Shown one piece after another: positions 28,156 through 34,488 of a DNA stretch of 64,000 bases. Both the position numbers and the translations under genes were made by a program. Position 1 is the first letter of the stretch; each line of letters opens with the position of its first letter. The notes beneath the pieces are model-generated. The model did no database searches. It worked only from the letters and a program-made list of their open reading frames with translations, and was not told the DNA's origin. The stretch comes from Asterias rubens. Its lineage: Eukaryota; Echinodermata; Asteroidea; Forcipulatida; Asteriidae. The DNA is taken from contig NC_047072.1 in assembly GCF_902459465.1 (NCBI RefSeq), positions 17,961,776-18,025,775 of the forward strand, read 5' to 3'.

Positions 28156-31029
28156 ACATATTCATCAGTCAAAAATAACAATTCAATTCAATGTTTATTG
28201 TTCATAAAATAAAAATGTGCTTTGTCGAACGTGTTAATAACAGTCAAAATATTTATACAAATTACAGAACAACAATTCATGTTGAAGTGAACAATATTTA
28301 CACTATGAAACTTAAAACTGTATTTACACAAGGGTACATCCAAAGTTTACTTTATGAAAGACAACAGGAAAGAACAAGAAAGATGTCACCCATTGCGTGA
28401 TTATTACTCAATTCAAAAACATGTTTTAATTGTTTATTTGTTGACAGCTGGTCTTCCCCAGACCCCAGCCTCTGAGCTCGAGCATCCCCCAATGGAGGCT
28501 GTTCTAACAAACGAACCTCCACCCCCACCCCCGCCTAAAGAAATCCTCAGAACCGTTGACCTTACGCCGTACATCAGGTAAGAAATGTGGAAAGTTGTTT
28601 GTTCAGATGGTCTTCCTGTCAAGGGAACGTCGCGAAGGTGTTATAAACACCAAGCTAGGCCCAAATCTCATAGAGCTGCTTAAGAAGAAATGTTTGCTCA
28701 AAACTCAAAAATATACTGTTAAAGCAGAAATGAGCAGGATACCAGTCACAAATTGTACATGTGACATGGTAGTTTAGCTGGTGACCTTATTCTGGTAAGC
28801 TTAATTTTGTTGAGCTTAGCTTCTTTTTGTGCTTAAGCAGCTCTTTAATTGGGCCCTGGCTACAGCCAATCTCTCTCATACAAACATTGGTTTAACCCTA
28901 TTATGAATTGCACAAATCATGAAAATGTCATACAAGCTGGGAACATATTCTTGTATGCAATAATTGTTGTGTGAATACTATTGATGACTTTTTGATATGG
29001 AAAGTGTGTGTATTTCCATGTATTCTGCTAATTTTCTGTTTCTTTTATTCAATCTTTTGTTTTGCTCTTTATTTTATCTTCTTCATTTTTGAAGTTTGAT
29101 GTATTAACATGGGTCCCTATTGAGTGTATTTTTTGAAGCCTTACAAGTTACATTCAAAGTTTTGGAAACATATTACTGTTATCCTTTTTCATATGTTTCA
29201 GCAGTTTATTTAAACAATCCCTGTTTTATCCTTGTGTTAATACTTGACTTTACCTGATTTTGTAACTAAATTTTAAAGCTTTATTATTTGTAGTGAACAG
29301 GCTTAGTTTTAAATCTGTAGGCCTACTGTTTAAATCCTTAATGCTGAATGTACTGGATGGTAAAAATTAGTTTATCGGTTTGTAAAAATTCCTTGGAAAT
29401 TTTCCTTATATTTACTAGTTTGCTAAATAAAGATATTGTTGCCATCTGTTTAAATCCAGTGCCACATTTCGTAGAGCTGCTTAAGCAAAACAAACGATGC
29501 TTAGCTCAGTAACACTAAGCAGGATACCAGTCACAAATGCTTCGAGTGAAATATTATTTTAGCTGGTAACCTTTTTTTTTTGTAAATCTAATTTTTTTGT
29601 TGGGCTTATCTAATTTTTGTGCTTTTATTAAGCATCTCTATGAAATTAGACCCTGTCTAGATTTTGAAATAGTTCCTACATTTTGTACATTTTGCCTTCC
29701 TGGCTTCTGTAAATGCGCCCATATTTGTTTGCTCCGTAATCCATTACATTATATTATTTTCATTTTATTATTCATAATTTTTTTTTTGTGTAATTAAATA
29801 ATTGTACTTAATTATTCTTCGTTGGTCACCATTATATTAGGCCTATAGAAGTAAATGTTGATTGACTTGAAAAGTTAATAACTAAACTCAAGGATTTTTT
29901 TCTCCCGTTCAGACCTGCCGATTTCACCGGAGAGCCCCGTCTTAAGGATGAGGTTGAGATTGAGAGACAGATGCGGGTGAAGCAAGACGAGGTCCGACGC
30001 TACAAGGCGTTCCGAGAATCCGTCTTGGATGCCAGGGAAGAGGATAAGAAGGACAGAAACCAGACCAAGGAGAGGCAGCTTCAACAATGCATTGACCTTC
30101 AGGTTGGTAGTAGTCGCCAGACTAAAAGGGATTGTAAATTCCAGATGGTTAACGATAGGGTGTTAAGAAAGACTCCTGGGCCTAATTTCATAAAGCTGTG
30201 AGTGGGGCACCAGCCACAACAAAGCAAACTTAATGTAATGCTGGCTGATAACCTGTTTCTGCTAAGCGGTAGCCTGCTATTCTGTGCTTAGCAAGTTTTT
30301 GTGCTTACAGGCTTTATGAAAAGTGGGCCCTGAAGACAATCAGAGCATACTGATTGACACATTGAGTCGTTAACCACCAATTCTTTTCAGCACCAACATT
30401 CCTCAACAAGAGATTTCTATATATTTTAAGTAGGATTTGAAACTTTATATTTTTTAAGTAGGATTTGAAACTTTGCATGTTCGGAGGTTAGGTTTTCGGT
30501 CGCACCATTAAAAATCTCTTTTGAGTAGTCTTGGTTCTGAAAAAGAACCGGTGGTCGACAACTCAATTTTTCGATAAGTACGCTGGTATAGGTTTTTATG
30601 ATAATGATAATAAAAATACCAAACGCCTTTATCATGTTGACATGCTATAGGGCGCTGAACAAAAGGCAAAAGGTACAAATGTATGAATTAAAATGAAATC
30701 AAAAACTGAATTATAACAATAGGAGTACAAAATTTGTAAAAAGTTTAACCTGTAGTAGAAAAATGAAATTGATCCCAACAAATTTTACCTTCGATCCACA
30801 GACCTCCCTGGACGAGAGACGTGCCACAATCAACGAGCCGCGAGAAGCCTTCCGTCAGAAGTTCCTCGAGGCAGAAAAGAAGCGTCTTGAAGAGATTGCC
30901 GCTGCTGAGGCCGCCATGAAAGCAGAGCAGGAGAGGAAGAGATCGCCGTCACCCAAGGGTCGGAAGAGTCCCAAGGGAAAGAAAAGTCCCAATAAGAAGG
31001 GGAAAAGTGCGAAAGGAAAGAAGAAATAA
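1303..31029 (+). CDS. ADGB: Androglobin, 3' portion (22 exons, open at the 5' end)
   Basis: Androglobin is a large chimeric globin linked in vertebrates to sperm flagella and ciliated cells. Exons read: 1303-1363, 1696-1866, 2402-2664, 3120-3284, 4360-4504, 8098-8136, 10490-10517, 11207-11301, 11727-11820, 12297-12431, 12919-13072, 13840-14027, 14606-14811, 15179-15273, 15414-15470, 16538-16649, 22442-22501, 26257-26462, 27050-27239, 28448-28577, 29913-30102, 30802-31029. Phases agree throughout, giving 1003 residues before TAA; human ADGB is about 1667, so the calpain-like N-terminus lies upstream. Residues about 166-265 are globin helices E-H, with the F8 histidine in NNVHCPVRKDRLSVLHNF. 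Residues about 300-313 (IAKHWKRFFVSKIR) resemble an IQ motif. Residues about 325-400 (VWTTLEANLEQNALHLF onward) are globin helices A-C. This E-H, IQ, A-C order is the permutation diagnostic of androglobin. The tail has a K/D run, charged helices and repeated SPKGRKSPKGKKSP. The first exon (1303) is less certain than the rest. Confidence 0.93.
3628..3670 (+). repeat. (TAA)n microsatellite
   Basis: TAATAATAATAATAATAA runs with one AAA interruption in an ADGB intron, next to a GCGCT-containing segment typical of SINE tails here. Confidence 0.8.
3895..4244 (+). repeat. Minisatellite, 50-bp unit x 7
   Basis: Seven nearly identical 50-bp units follow one another, each containing TCTCCATTGGGTTCTTGCC and GTGCAGTGATTAAGTT. 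They differ by only one to three bases. It lies in the ADGB intron just before the exon at 4360. Such homogeneity suggests recent expansion and likely length polymorphism. Confidence 0.92.
4741..4950 (+). repeat. Diverged tandem duplication (~108-bp unit x 2)
   Basis: Two copies of a block with TCTCTTGCCAACTTTCTC, CTTGCTAAGCA and a TTATTCACGGCTTGCACATC end lie side by side in an ADGB intron. Confidence 0.75.
5077..5109 (+). other. Candidate in-frame ADGB microexon (33 nt)
   Basis: The segment is preceded by TTTCAG and followed by GTATAT. It would add GASWLVTESRP between the exons ending at 4504 and starting at 8098. Both neighbours have phase 1, and this 33-nt segment keeps phase 1 to phase 1 with no stop. 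It may be alternatively spliced or a chance match; only transcript data can tell. Confidence 0.4.
5430..5765 (+). repeat. Degenerate tandem repeats with ATTGTCAAAATGCATGCTC
   Basis: The block TTGTAGTYCTTCATTGTCAA plus ATGCATGCTCAAAA appears near 5461, 5630 and 5733, separated by related AT-rich sequence. It is an old tandem array in an ADGB intron. Confidence 0.6.
5943..5969 (+). other. Candidate in-frame ADGB microexon (27 nt)
   Basis: A pyrimidine-rich stretch ending in TGTAG precedes it and GTACTAAC follows. Read in phase 1 it encodes EEVAAHEST and leaves phase 1 unchanged. It sits in the same long intron as the 5077-5109 candidate, between the permuted globin E-H block and the IQ-like region. 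The long polypyrimidine tract is real support; the coding claim is inference. Confidence 0.4.
6036..6500 (-). repeat. SINE (group E) hosting a Harbinger-like MITE
   Basis: GATGCAAACTC-type tail sequence (read reversed), TATACTCGGTACTTTCCCAAG and a tRNA-like B box (GGGATTCGAACCC near 6445) are shared with copies at 16028-16490, 22845-23345, 38635-38825 and 40050-40160. The body is interrupted at 6063-6354. Confidence 0.6.
6063..6354. mobile_element. 292-bp MITE with TAA target duplication (PIF/Harbinger-like)
   Basis: Termini GGGAGGCCGTCTTCAACTAA and TTAGTTAAAGACAGCCTCCC are inverted repeats that continue imperfectly for about 50 bp. TAA flanks both sides (6060-6062 and 6355-6357). The empty site in the related SINE at 40057 reads GCATCGGGGATAAAGAATAT with a single TAA, confirming a 3-bp duplication. 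No ORF. Confidence 0.8.
6640..6750. repeat. Dispersed repeat 'TTTCCTCATAGGGTGCCCTT'
   Basis: A second copy with about 90% identity by eye lies at 60685-60800. Both contain GAAATTTACAGTTTCCTCAT-like and CTTGGTGCCCTTGCCCTTTC segments. No coding potential. Confidence 0.65.
6970..7670 (+). repeat. Spaced repeat of AAAATAGTTGCATGCTT
   Basis: The motif CAYARAATAGTTGCATGCTT appears near 6972, 7038, 7074, 7257, 7406 (variant) and 7647, separated by unrelated AT-rich sequence. It lies in the ADGB intron between 4504 and 8098. Spacing is irregular. Confidence 0.55.
7723..7858. mobile_element. Foldback element, CCAGGGGTGGATTTCACAAAG family
   Basis: It opens CCAGGGGTGGATTTCACAAA and closes with CTAACTCTTTGGGATTC, and is filled by GGACTAGTCC-type palindromes. 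A fuller copy is at 27291-27516. Confidence 0.7.
8330..8700 (-). repeat. tRNA-derived SINE (group C)
   Basis: Contains a tRNA-like head on the minus strand (TCATGACCGGGATTCGAACC at 8591) and the GCCATTTTGTTCC..CTCAGCTCCCTGGG body shared with 11882-12150. It is degraded and lies just after the small ADGB exon at 8098-8136. Confidence 0.65.
9708..9875 (+). repeat. Degenerate short tandem array (CATATTTTACTAAACC)
   Basis: About eight variants of CATATTTTACTAAACC / ACATAAGC follow each other in an ADGB intron, with 14-30 bp spacing. No other content seen between 9060 and 10480 apart from AT-rich sequence. Confidence 0.6.
10592..10828. mobile_element. Inverted-repeat element, AGGGACCCTTCCC termini
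   Basis: ACAAGGGACCCTTCCCATGA at the left pairs with TCACGGGAAGGGTCTATTGT at the right, and further inside the arms keep pairing (AAATATG/CATATTT). The GC-rich inside contains a second palindrome around CAGACGCGCAATCG. It is a MITE-like element directly after the ADGB exon at 10490-10517. Confidence 0.7.
11333..11632. mobile_element. MITE, AGGCAGTGGACAC family, one end lost
   Basis: The left terminus AAGGCACTGGACACCTTTGG is present. The right end stops near TTTTTATGCTAACAATTATC without the terminal repeat. Confidence 0.7.
11882..12150 (-). repeat. tRNA-derived SINE (group C), near full length
   Basis: On the minus strand: a tRNA-Leu-like head (TGAGTGGTTAAGAGCATCGA, B box GGTTTGAATCCCGG), a body with AGGGAGCTGAGATTACAGG, then ATAAGAATTAGTTATTATTA as tail. 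It precedes the ADGB exon at 12297. Confidence 0.75.
13170..13717. mobile_element. MITE, AGGCAGTGGACAC family, carrying a nested element
   Basis: The left end is TTAAAGGTACTGGATACTAT and the right end CAGTGCCTTTAA. The right terminus is split: GTGTCCAG and CAGTGCC are separated by the 168-bp insertion at 13539-13706. Confidence 0.8.
13539..13706. mobile_element. Foldback element nested in a MITE terminus
   Basis: Arms CCGACGATTTCACCAAAC and GTTTCGTGAAATCGGCTG are inverted; the inside is GTTAGGAC/GTCCTAAC palindromes, as in the CCAGGGGTGGATTTCAC family. CAG flanks both sides, matching a single CAG in intact MITE ends. A degraded relative is at 33671-33830. Confidence 0.7.
14094..14290. mobile_element. 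MITE, AGGCAGTGGACAC family, truncated
   Basis: The left end (TTAAAAGCACTGGACACTAT) and the AACGGCTCCCTCTG segment are present. The rest is missing after about 14290. Confidence 0.65.
14921..15040. repeat. One-ended MITE-like repeat (GCCGGGTTCATACTTAATGC)
   Basis: It has GCGAATGCGAATACGAAGCG and repeated TTCGCA motifs in both orientations. No matching right terminus was found, so it is a fragment. Confidence 0.45.
15741..16023. mobile_element. Foldback element, GGGCCCAATTTCATA family
   Basis: GGGCCCAATTTCATAGCGCT at the left mirrors AGCGCTATGAAATTGGGCCC at the right; the arms extend about 60 bp (GCTTAGCG / CGTTAAGC). About 80% identical by eye to 19342-19624. Confidence 0.85.
16028..16490 (+). 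repeat. SINE group E interrupted by SINE group A
   Basis: Outer parts (GACTCTTTTTTCACAGAACT before, TTGGGAAAGTAATGAGTATACA after) belong to group E, as in 38635-38825. The inner SINE is at 16066-16374 on the minus strand. Confidence 0.65.
16066..16374 (-). repeat. tRNA-Leu-derived SINE (group A)
   Basis: The minus strand reads GTGTCATGGCCGAGCGGTTA, anticodon-arm-like TTCAAGC, B box GGTTCAAATCCCGG, then a body with GGTAGTGCTTTCTCCTCTAT and GGGTAACCCCGTTTCAGCCC, ending in a run of A. The head resembles tRNA-Leu(CAA). Confidence 0.85.
17055..17426. mobile_element. MITE, AGGCAGTGGACAC family, full length
   Basis: TTAAAGGCAGTGGACACTAT at the left and AGTGTCCACTGTCTTTAA at the right, 372 bp, with an internal hairpin GAGACCTCATTTC..GAGGTCTCGAAATG. 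This is a good reference copy. Confidence 0.88.
17742..17830 (+). repeat. ~30-bp tandem repeat x 3 (CCACCCCTCCGGCATGAATG)
   Basis: Three units TCCCTCCACCCCTCCGGCAT / TCCCTTCCACCCCTTTGGCA / TCCCATCCACCCCTCCGGAA lie in an ADGB intron. The minus frame is open through it but shows no family likeness. Confidence 0.75.
19342..19624. mobile_element. Foldback element, GGGCCCAATTTCATA family
   Basis: Same arms and length as 15741-16023 (GGGCCCAATTTCATAGCGCT left, AGCGCTATGAAATTGGTCCC right). Confidence 0.85.
19998..20024 (+). repeat. (GTTT)n microsatellite
   Basis: About six perfect TGTT units in an ADGB intron. Confidence 0.85.
20174..20557. mobile_element. MITE, AGGCAGTGGACAC family
   Basis: Left TTAAAGGCAGTGGACATTAT, right AGTGTCCAGTGTCTTTAC; internal palindrome GAGACCTCAAAAATAG..ATGAGGTCTCG. 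Nearly full length. Confidence 0.85.
20767..21070 (+). repeat. Diverged tandem duplication (~155-bp unit x 2)
   Basis: Two copies share CCTAAACCCCCTTTGTTTTC, GCTATCCCGCCAATCAAA and ACTCAAAACATTAGTT-type ends. Non-coding, ADGB intron. Confidence 0.6.
21490..21876. mobile_element. MITE, AGGCAGTGGACAC family, reverse orientation
   Basis: Left TTAAAGACAGTGGACACTAT with AATTGTCAAAAGACCAG, right AGTGTCCACTGCCTTTAA. Orientation is opposite to 17055-17426. Confidence 0.85.
22442..22501 (+). other. ADGB: ADGB exon with a GC-AG downstream intron (60 nt)
   Basis: This stretch starts after TACAG and ends in AAAG followed by GCAAAC, so its donor would be GC rather than GT. It fits phase 1 on both sides between the exons ending at 16649 and starting at 26257. 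It encodes GRSSPRANRQDSEAKEERKK, a charged segment like the following lysine-rich exon. The donor matches the minority GC-AG class. It could instead be a skipped cassette, since joining 16649 directly to 26257 is also in frame. Confidence 0.6.
22845..23345 (+). repeat. SINE group E interrupted by SINE group A (second case)
   Basis: TTGCAAAGGTCATGGGTTTG (tRNA-like B box) starts the outer SINE. After the inner SINE, TAACACACATCGGTGTGTAT and GATGCAATTTATTA complete it. The break point differs from that at 16066. Confidence 0.65.
22966..23278 (-). repeat. tRNA-Leu-derived SINE (group A)
   Basis: Minus strand GTGTCATGGCCGAGCGGTTA head, B box GGTTCGGATCCCGG, body TGGGGAGGTAGTGCTTTCTG and poly-A end. 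Confidence 0.85.
23764..23996. mobile_element. Foldback element, GGGCCCAATTTCATA family
   Basis: GGGCCCAATTTTCTTAGAGC left, GCTCTATGACATTGGGGCC right; long arms with GCTTAGCATAAAATTTCTTC / GAAGAAATTTCATGCTAAGC. Confidence 0.8.
25236..25589. mobile_element. MITE, AAGATGCTATGTCAGATTTT family
   Basis: Left TTAAAGATGCTATGTCAGAT, right ATCTGACATTGCATCTTTAA; 354 bp, TTAA at both edges. A second copy lies at 46114-46468. No coding capacity. Confidence 0.8.
25964..26100 (-). repeat. Dispersed repeat shared with the UTP11 3' flank
   Basis: The reverse complement (CATTACAGGAAAGCTCCATT, AACATCCTTTTTCATTTGGC, ACACCTGTTATCTCCATGTA) matches 59575-59700 and 60185-60330. It lies just before the ADGB exon at 26257. 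Confidence 0.65.
26330..26380 (+). repeat. Coding microsatellite in ADGB (Lys/Asp run)
   Basis: GATAAG/GATAAA hexamers encode alternating K and D inside the exon 26257-26462. The repeat is in frame, so length changes by six bases would only add or remove K-D pairs. Confidence 0.85.
27291..27516. mobile_element. Foldback element, CCAGGGGTGGATTTCACAAAG family, full
   Basis: CCAGGGGTGGATTTCACAAA left and TTTGTGGAATCCACCCCTGG right. The left arm holds about six copies of an 18-bp unit TTAGGACTAGTCCTTAA. Confidence 0.85.
27518..27663. repeat. Short inverted-repeat element (GGCCTGGAATTTCATCTTT)
   Basis: TGGAATGTCATCTTTAAGAG at the left and GTAATTCCAGGCCT at the right; inside AGGGGCACCAAGGCCAAGAC. 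Relatives at 44003-44131 and, partial, 2160-2275. It abuts the foldback at 27291-27516. Confidence 0.65.
27703..28155 (+). repeat. tRNA-Leu-derived SINE (group B) with long (TTA)n tail
   Basis: Head GTGTCGTGGCCGAGCGGTTA, B box GGTTCGCATCCCC, body with AGAACCCAGTGCACTTATCG and CAGCATATTGCGCCACAGCA, end GGGGCGTTATAAATACGG. Then about 30 TTA units (28061-28155). The near-intact tail suggests a young copy. A truncated sister is at 58213-58502. Confidence 0.88.
28658..28857. mobile_element. Foldback element, GGGCCCAATTTCATA family
   Basis: GGCCCAAATCTCATAGAGCT left and AGCAGCTCTTTAATTGGGCC right, right after the ADGB exon ending at 28577. Confidence 0.75.
29457..29655. mobile_element. Foldback element, GGGCCCAATTTCATA family, degraded
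   Basis: GTGCCACATTTCGTAGAGCT left, AGCATCTCTATGAAATTAGA right; inside ACTAAGCAGGATACCAGTCA is shared with the copy at 28658. Confidence 0.65.
30178..30332. mobile_element. Foldback element, GGGCCCAATTTCATA family, short
   Basis: GGGCCTAATTTCATAAAGCT left, GGCTTTATGAAAAGTGGGCC right, in the last ADGB intron. Confidence 0.7.
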
Positions 31030-31615
31030 AATAGCGTTATCATTTCTTTGTGTCAGTGCAAAACACAAATGTTGTATTTCCTATAAAACAAAATTTTTTT
31101 TTAAAATAGTAAATGGCCTGACGTTGTGACCCTAGTCTTTCTCGAGAAAGACTCTGCTAGGGTCGAAACATCAGACCATTATCTACTTTTAGCATTTATA
31201 CCAAAGGTCCTTAAGGTTGGTAAGTTGTTACAGCTAATTTTATTTTCTCCTAAAAATAGCAATGACGTTACACATGAACTGTCGCTATTAAAGCAAGATT
31301 GATAAACACAAACCTTTCTGCTTAATAAAAAATCTCTCTCTCTAAAGATGAAATACAGTGTCATTATAAATTCCGTCCAATTTTTTTTTCCTTATAAATT
31401 TTTTTGTATTTTTGTAAAGATATCTACGTGTATACCTGAAAACTTTTCAATTTATTGTGTATAGTTTGAGGAACCTTTAGTGTGTGAATTTAGCCTTATC
31501 CGTCCATTTGTATAAAAACTAAAGATGATACCCTTTTCACTGGCACTCACATGTGGAGTATTTGTATATATATTTTCATGGTTACTCCTGAGCAAAAGTA
31601 CCAGCGAAGTAAATA

Positions 31616-31997
31616 TTAAAGGCAGTCGATACTATTGGTAATTACTCAAAATAATTATCATCATAAAACTTTTCTTGATTCAGGTGATAGGGATAGGTAG
31701 ATAGTATAAAACATGAGAAACAGCTCCCTCTGAAGTGGCGTAGTACTCGAGAAAGAAGTAATTTTCCACGAATTTGATTTCGAGACCTCAAGTTTAGAAT
31801 TTGAGGTCTCGAAATCAAGCATCAGAAAGCACACAACTTTGTGTGACAAGGGTGTTTTTTCTTTCATCATTATCTTGCAACCTCCACGACCGATTGAGCT
31901 CAAATTTTCACAGGTTTGTTATTTTATGCATATGTTGAGATACACCAACTGTGAAGACTAGTCTTTGACAATTGCCAATAGTGTCCACTGGCTTTAA
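31616..31997. mobile_element. MITE, AGGCAGTGGACAC family
   Basis: TTAAAGGCAGTCGATACTAT left, AGTGTCCACTGGCTTTAA right; central hairpin GAGACCTCAAGTTTAG..TTTGAGGTCTCG. Probably within or near the ADGB 3' UTR. Confidence 0.83.
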
Positions 31998-33349
31998 TGT
32001 AATAAAATAATTGCACTCCGTGGCTGTAGTTAGAGACTGAAAAAAAAACCAATACTTTCCATAGAAAGGTTTGTTTTTTGCTAATACATTTCTAATTTGT
32101 TGAACACCAGTGCCCTTACCAATATTTCCATAAAAATTATTTGGAAAGAAATACAAACATTCTAGCTCCAAATTGATACTGTCTCTAACAGACCTTCCAT
32201 TATACGAGCGTTTATTAAAGGAAGCTTGTTGTTTTTAAACTATTTTAATGATTGTAAAAAGTGTTTACTTTTGTATATATTTTGTTTCAATTTATTAATA
32301 TTGCAATTTTTTATCCACAAGATGATATTTATCCGTCCTATTCAAAAGTTGTATTTTCCTGCTCAAGTTTTCTTGCAGCAATTCATTTGAAATGTATTCA
32401 TTTAGGTCGTTTTTTCCCTGGCCAATTTCAACAAAATTCGGGGAAGCCTAGATTATTACTGAATATGTTTATATTAATTTCAACAAGTTGTGTTAATAAA
32501 GAAACAGTGTGTTGATAAGAAAGTGATTCGGTGATAAACTGTTTTTCTTCCTTGTTTTTCAATCGTCTGGGCACCCCCTAGTTCGAATCGTAGACCTGGA
32601 CCTTACTTTAAGGCAATAAAGCTATGAATACAACAATTTTGTGATCATACTTATGTCTAATTTGTATCTTTTTGCACAAAATTGTAGTTTAAAATATAAT
32701 TTTACTTGTACTTCGTTTTCACAAAAAGTGGCTAATTTCAAACGGGAGTAACTCAGCAACGCGATACACCCCAAAGCTTAGACACATGCCAAATTACTGC
32801 TGCTGATGTGTTCTTTCCACCACTGCATATAACTCAATTCCTGAAATTGCCTACATCTTCCCATTTTCACAGAGCGGGTCACAAATGAGAAAGATCTTTT
32901 CTAGTGCTTGTTCAATTCATTTTGGATCCGGTCTTGTTGTATAAGTAGGCATTTTTATGGCCTTAACTGTTTTTCAGATTTGTATTTGACAAACTCGAGG
33001 ACTTTTTATTCGTAAATGTTGACTCAGCTACTGTTAATTGTTAATTGATATAATACATAACTGCTAACATCTGTGGTTTTAAAATTGTTACTAATCAAAT
33101 GGAAATGGAAAACGGGATCCATGATTAATATTGTGGCTGTGTACTTCACGTGTGAAATTTGACGGCCCACAACTATTAAAATGGTGGTGCACCACTTAAA
33201 AACATGTCGAGATAATTAGTTTACACGTAACTAGAATGATAAATGATGCTGACATATACTTTAAATTTGGACTCCACTGTATTACATAAATTACATATTA
33301 ACTATCATTTTAATATTGAAGAGTTTTGGGCTTCAATAGTTAAACCGGC

Positions 33350-33830
33350 GCACTGGACACCATTGGTAATTACTCAAAATAATTGTTAGCAAAAAGCTAT
33401 ACTTGGTAACGAGCAAGGGAGAGCTGTTGATAGTATAAAACATTGCGAGAAACGGCTCCCTCTGAAGTAACATAATTTTTGAGAGGAGGTAACTTCTCAC
33501 TCAGATATTAAAAGACTTCAGGCCTGAAACATTTTATCAGGTATCTGAAAACACAAATTTTGTGCACTAAGGGTGTTTTTTGCTTTCATTGTTCTCTTGC
33601 AACTTCGATTACCAATATTGAGTCTAAATTTTCACAGATTTGTAATTTTTTGCGTGTTGGGATCATTTCTGCCGTCGAGGTCACCAAACTCGTCCTAACT
33701 TATGATTAGTAGGACGATCAGTTAAGATTTGTGTCCAAAGACGTTAGGACGCATTTAACCCACCCTAAGTTATTAGGACAGGTTATTCGAGAAAGGATTA
33801 TTCTAAGCGTTTCGTAAGGGATAATTAATC
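33350..33830. mobile_element. MITE (AGGCAGTGGACAC family) ending in a foldback relic
   Basis: CACTGGACACCATTGGTAAT starts it. At about 33671 it passes into GTCACCAAACTCGTCCTAAC..GCGTTTCGTAAGG, a degraded relative of the element nested at 13539-13706. The MITE right terminus is not visible. Confidence 0.55.
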
Positions 33831-33856
33831 AAAAACTAATTCCAATGTAAACGCAG

Positions 33857-34151
33857 GTATTATGATGTGGTCACGACTGCTTATAAAAGAACTGGGTACG
33901 ATGTGAGTTGCAACCAACCTTTGTATCTTCCCAAAAGGTTAGAGTCCGGTATCTTGGTCTATCCCTTGTCGTTTCTGCGTCGTGAACCCCTTGGCTGCTT
34001 TGCCGGCGTGGTCTCCCCTCCAAGGATCGCTGCTTTCCTAGCCACGACGAAGGGCTACTGCTGGGTGGACGATTCAAACGAAGCCCTCGAGGGTAGAAAG
34101 TTGCCGAGCATCTCAATCCAGGCCGTTGCTGTTCCGTTCTCCCTAACGTAG
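33857..34151 (+). CDS. Possible terminal exon of an unrecognised gene
   Basis: An open frame of about 97 codons follows AACGCAG at 33856 and ends in TAG at 34149-34151. It includes NQPLYLPKRLESGILVYP, CFAGVVSPPRIAAFLATT and KGYCWVDDSNEALEGRK. The stretch is clearly more GC-rich than its surroundings, like the confirmed exons nearby. No ATG-led start or upstream exon could be joined to it with confidence, and I do not recognise the family. It might be the last exon of a + gene or a remnant of a duplicated gene. The antisense frame is also open for about 80 codons but is Arg/Ser/Pro-rich, typical of a shadow. Confidence 0.35.
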
Positions 34152-34488
34152 ATAGATGAACACAGCACCCCTACCTGCAGAATGGAAGAACCCTATGGGA
34201 AATGCACGCGCGCGCTTTTTGACGATTTGGCAAAGCTGCACGCGCTCGCTCGCCGCTCCGACGCAAAAACAAACTGTGCCCAAAACACGGAACAATTTCG
34301 GACGGGACAGACAAACGCAAAACAAAATCACAACATCTCACCCGTTGTCAGCACACTTTAAACACACAAAAATTACCACTGCCCGGTGGCAAGTTTCCCC
34401 CATTGAAGAAAAGCACTTCGACGTTGGCAATTTTGATGCCGGCCTACAGAAAAGAAAACTGCTGACTGGACATGTCCTTTTTGAAATG

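Larger units (their letters stand above)
31030..33856. other. Intergenic region after ADGB, including its likely 3' UTR
   Basis: No exon was found here. AT-rich sequence after the ADGB stop has several AATAAA-like signals (for example in GGCAATAAAGCTATG near 32612), none of which can be chosen. An inverted repeat at about 31120-31180 (ACCCTAGTCTTTCTCGAG / CTCGAGAAAGACT) resembles the segment at 36398-36470. Two MITE copies follow (31616-31997; 33350-33830). Confidence 0.5.

Noticed and set aside
27966..28181. Poly-Asn and poly-Ile open frames
   Set aside because: They are translations of the (TTA)n tail of a SINE.
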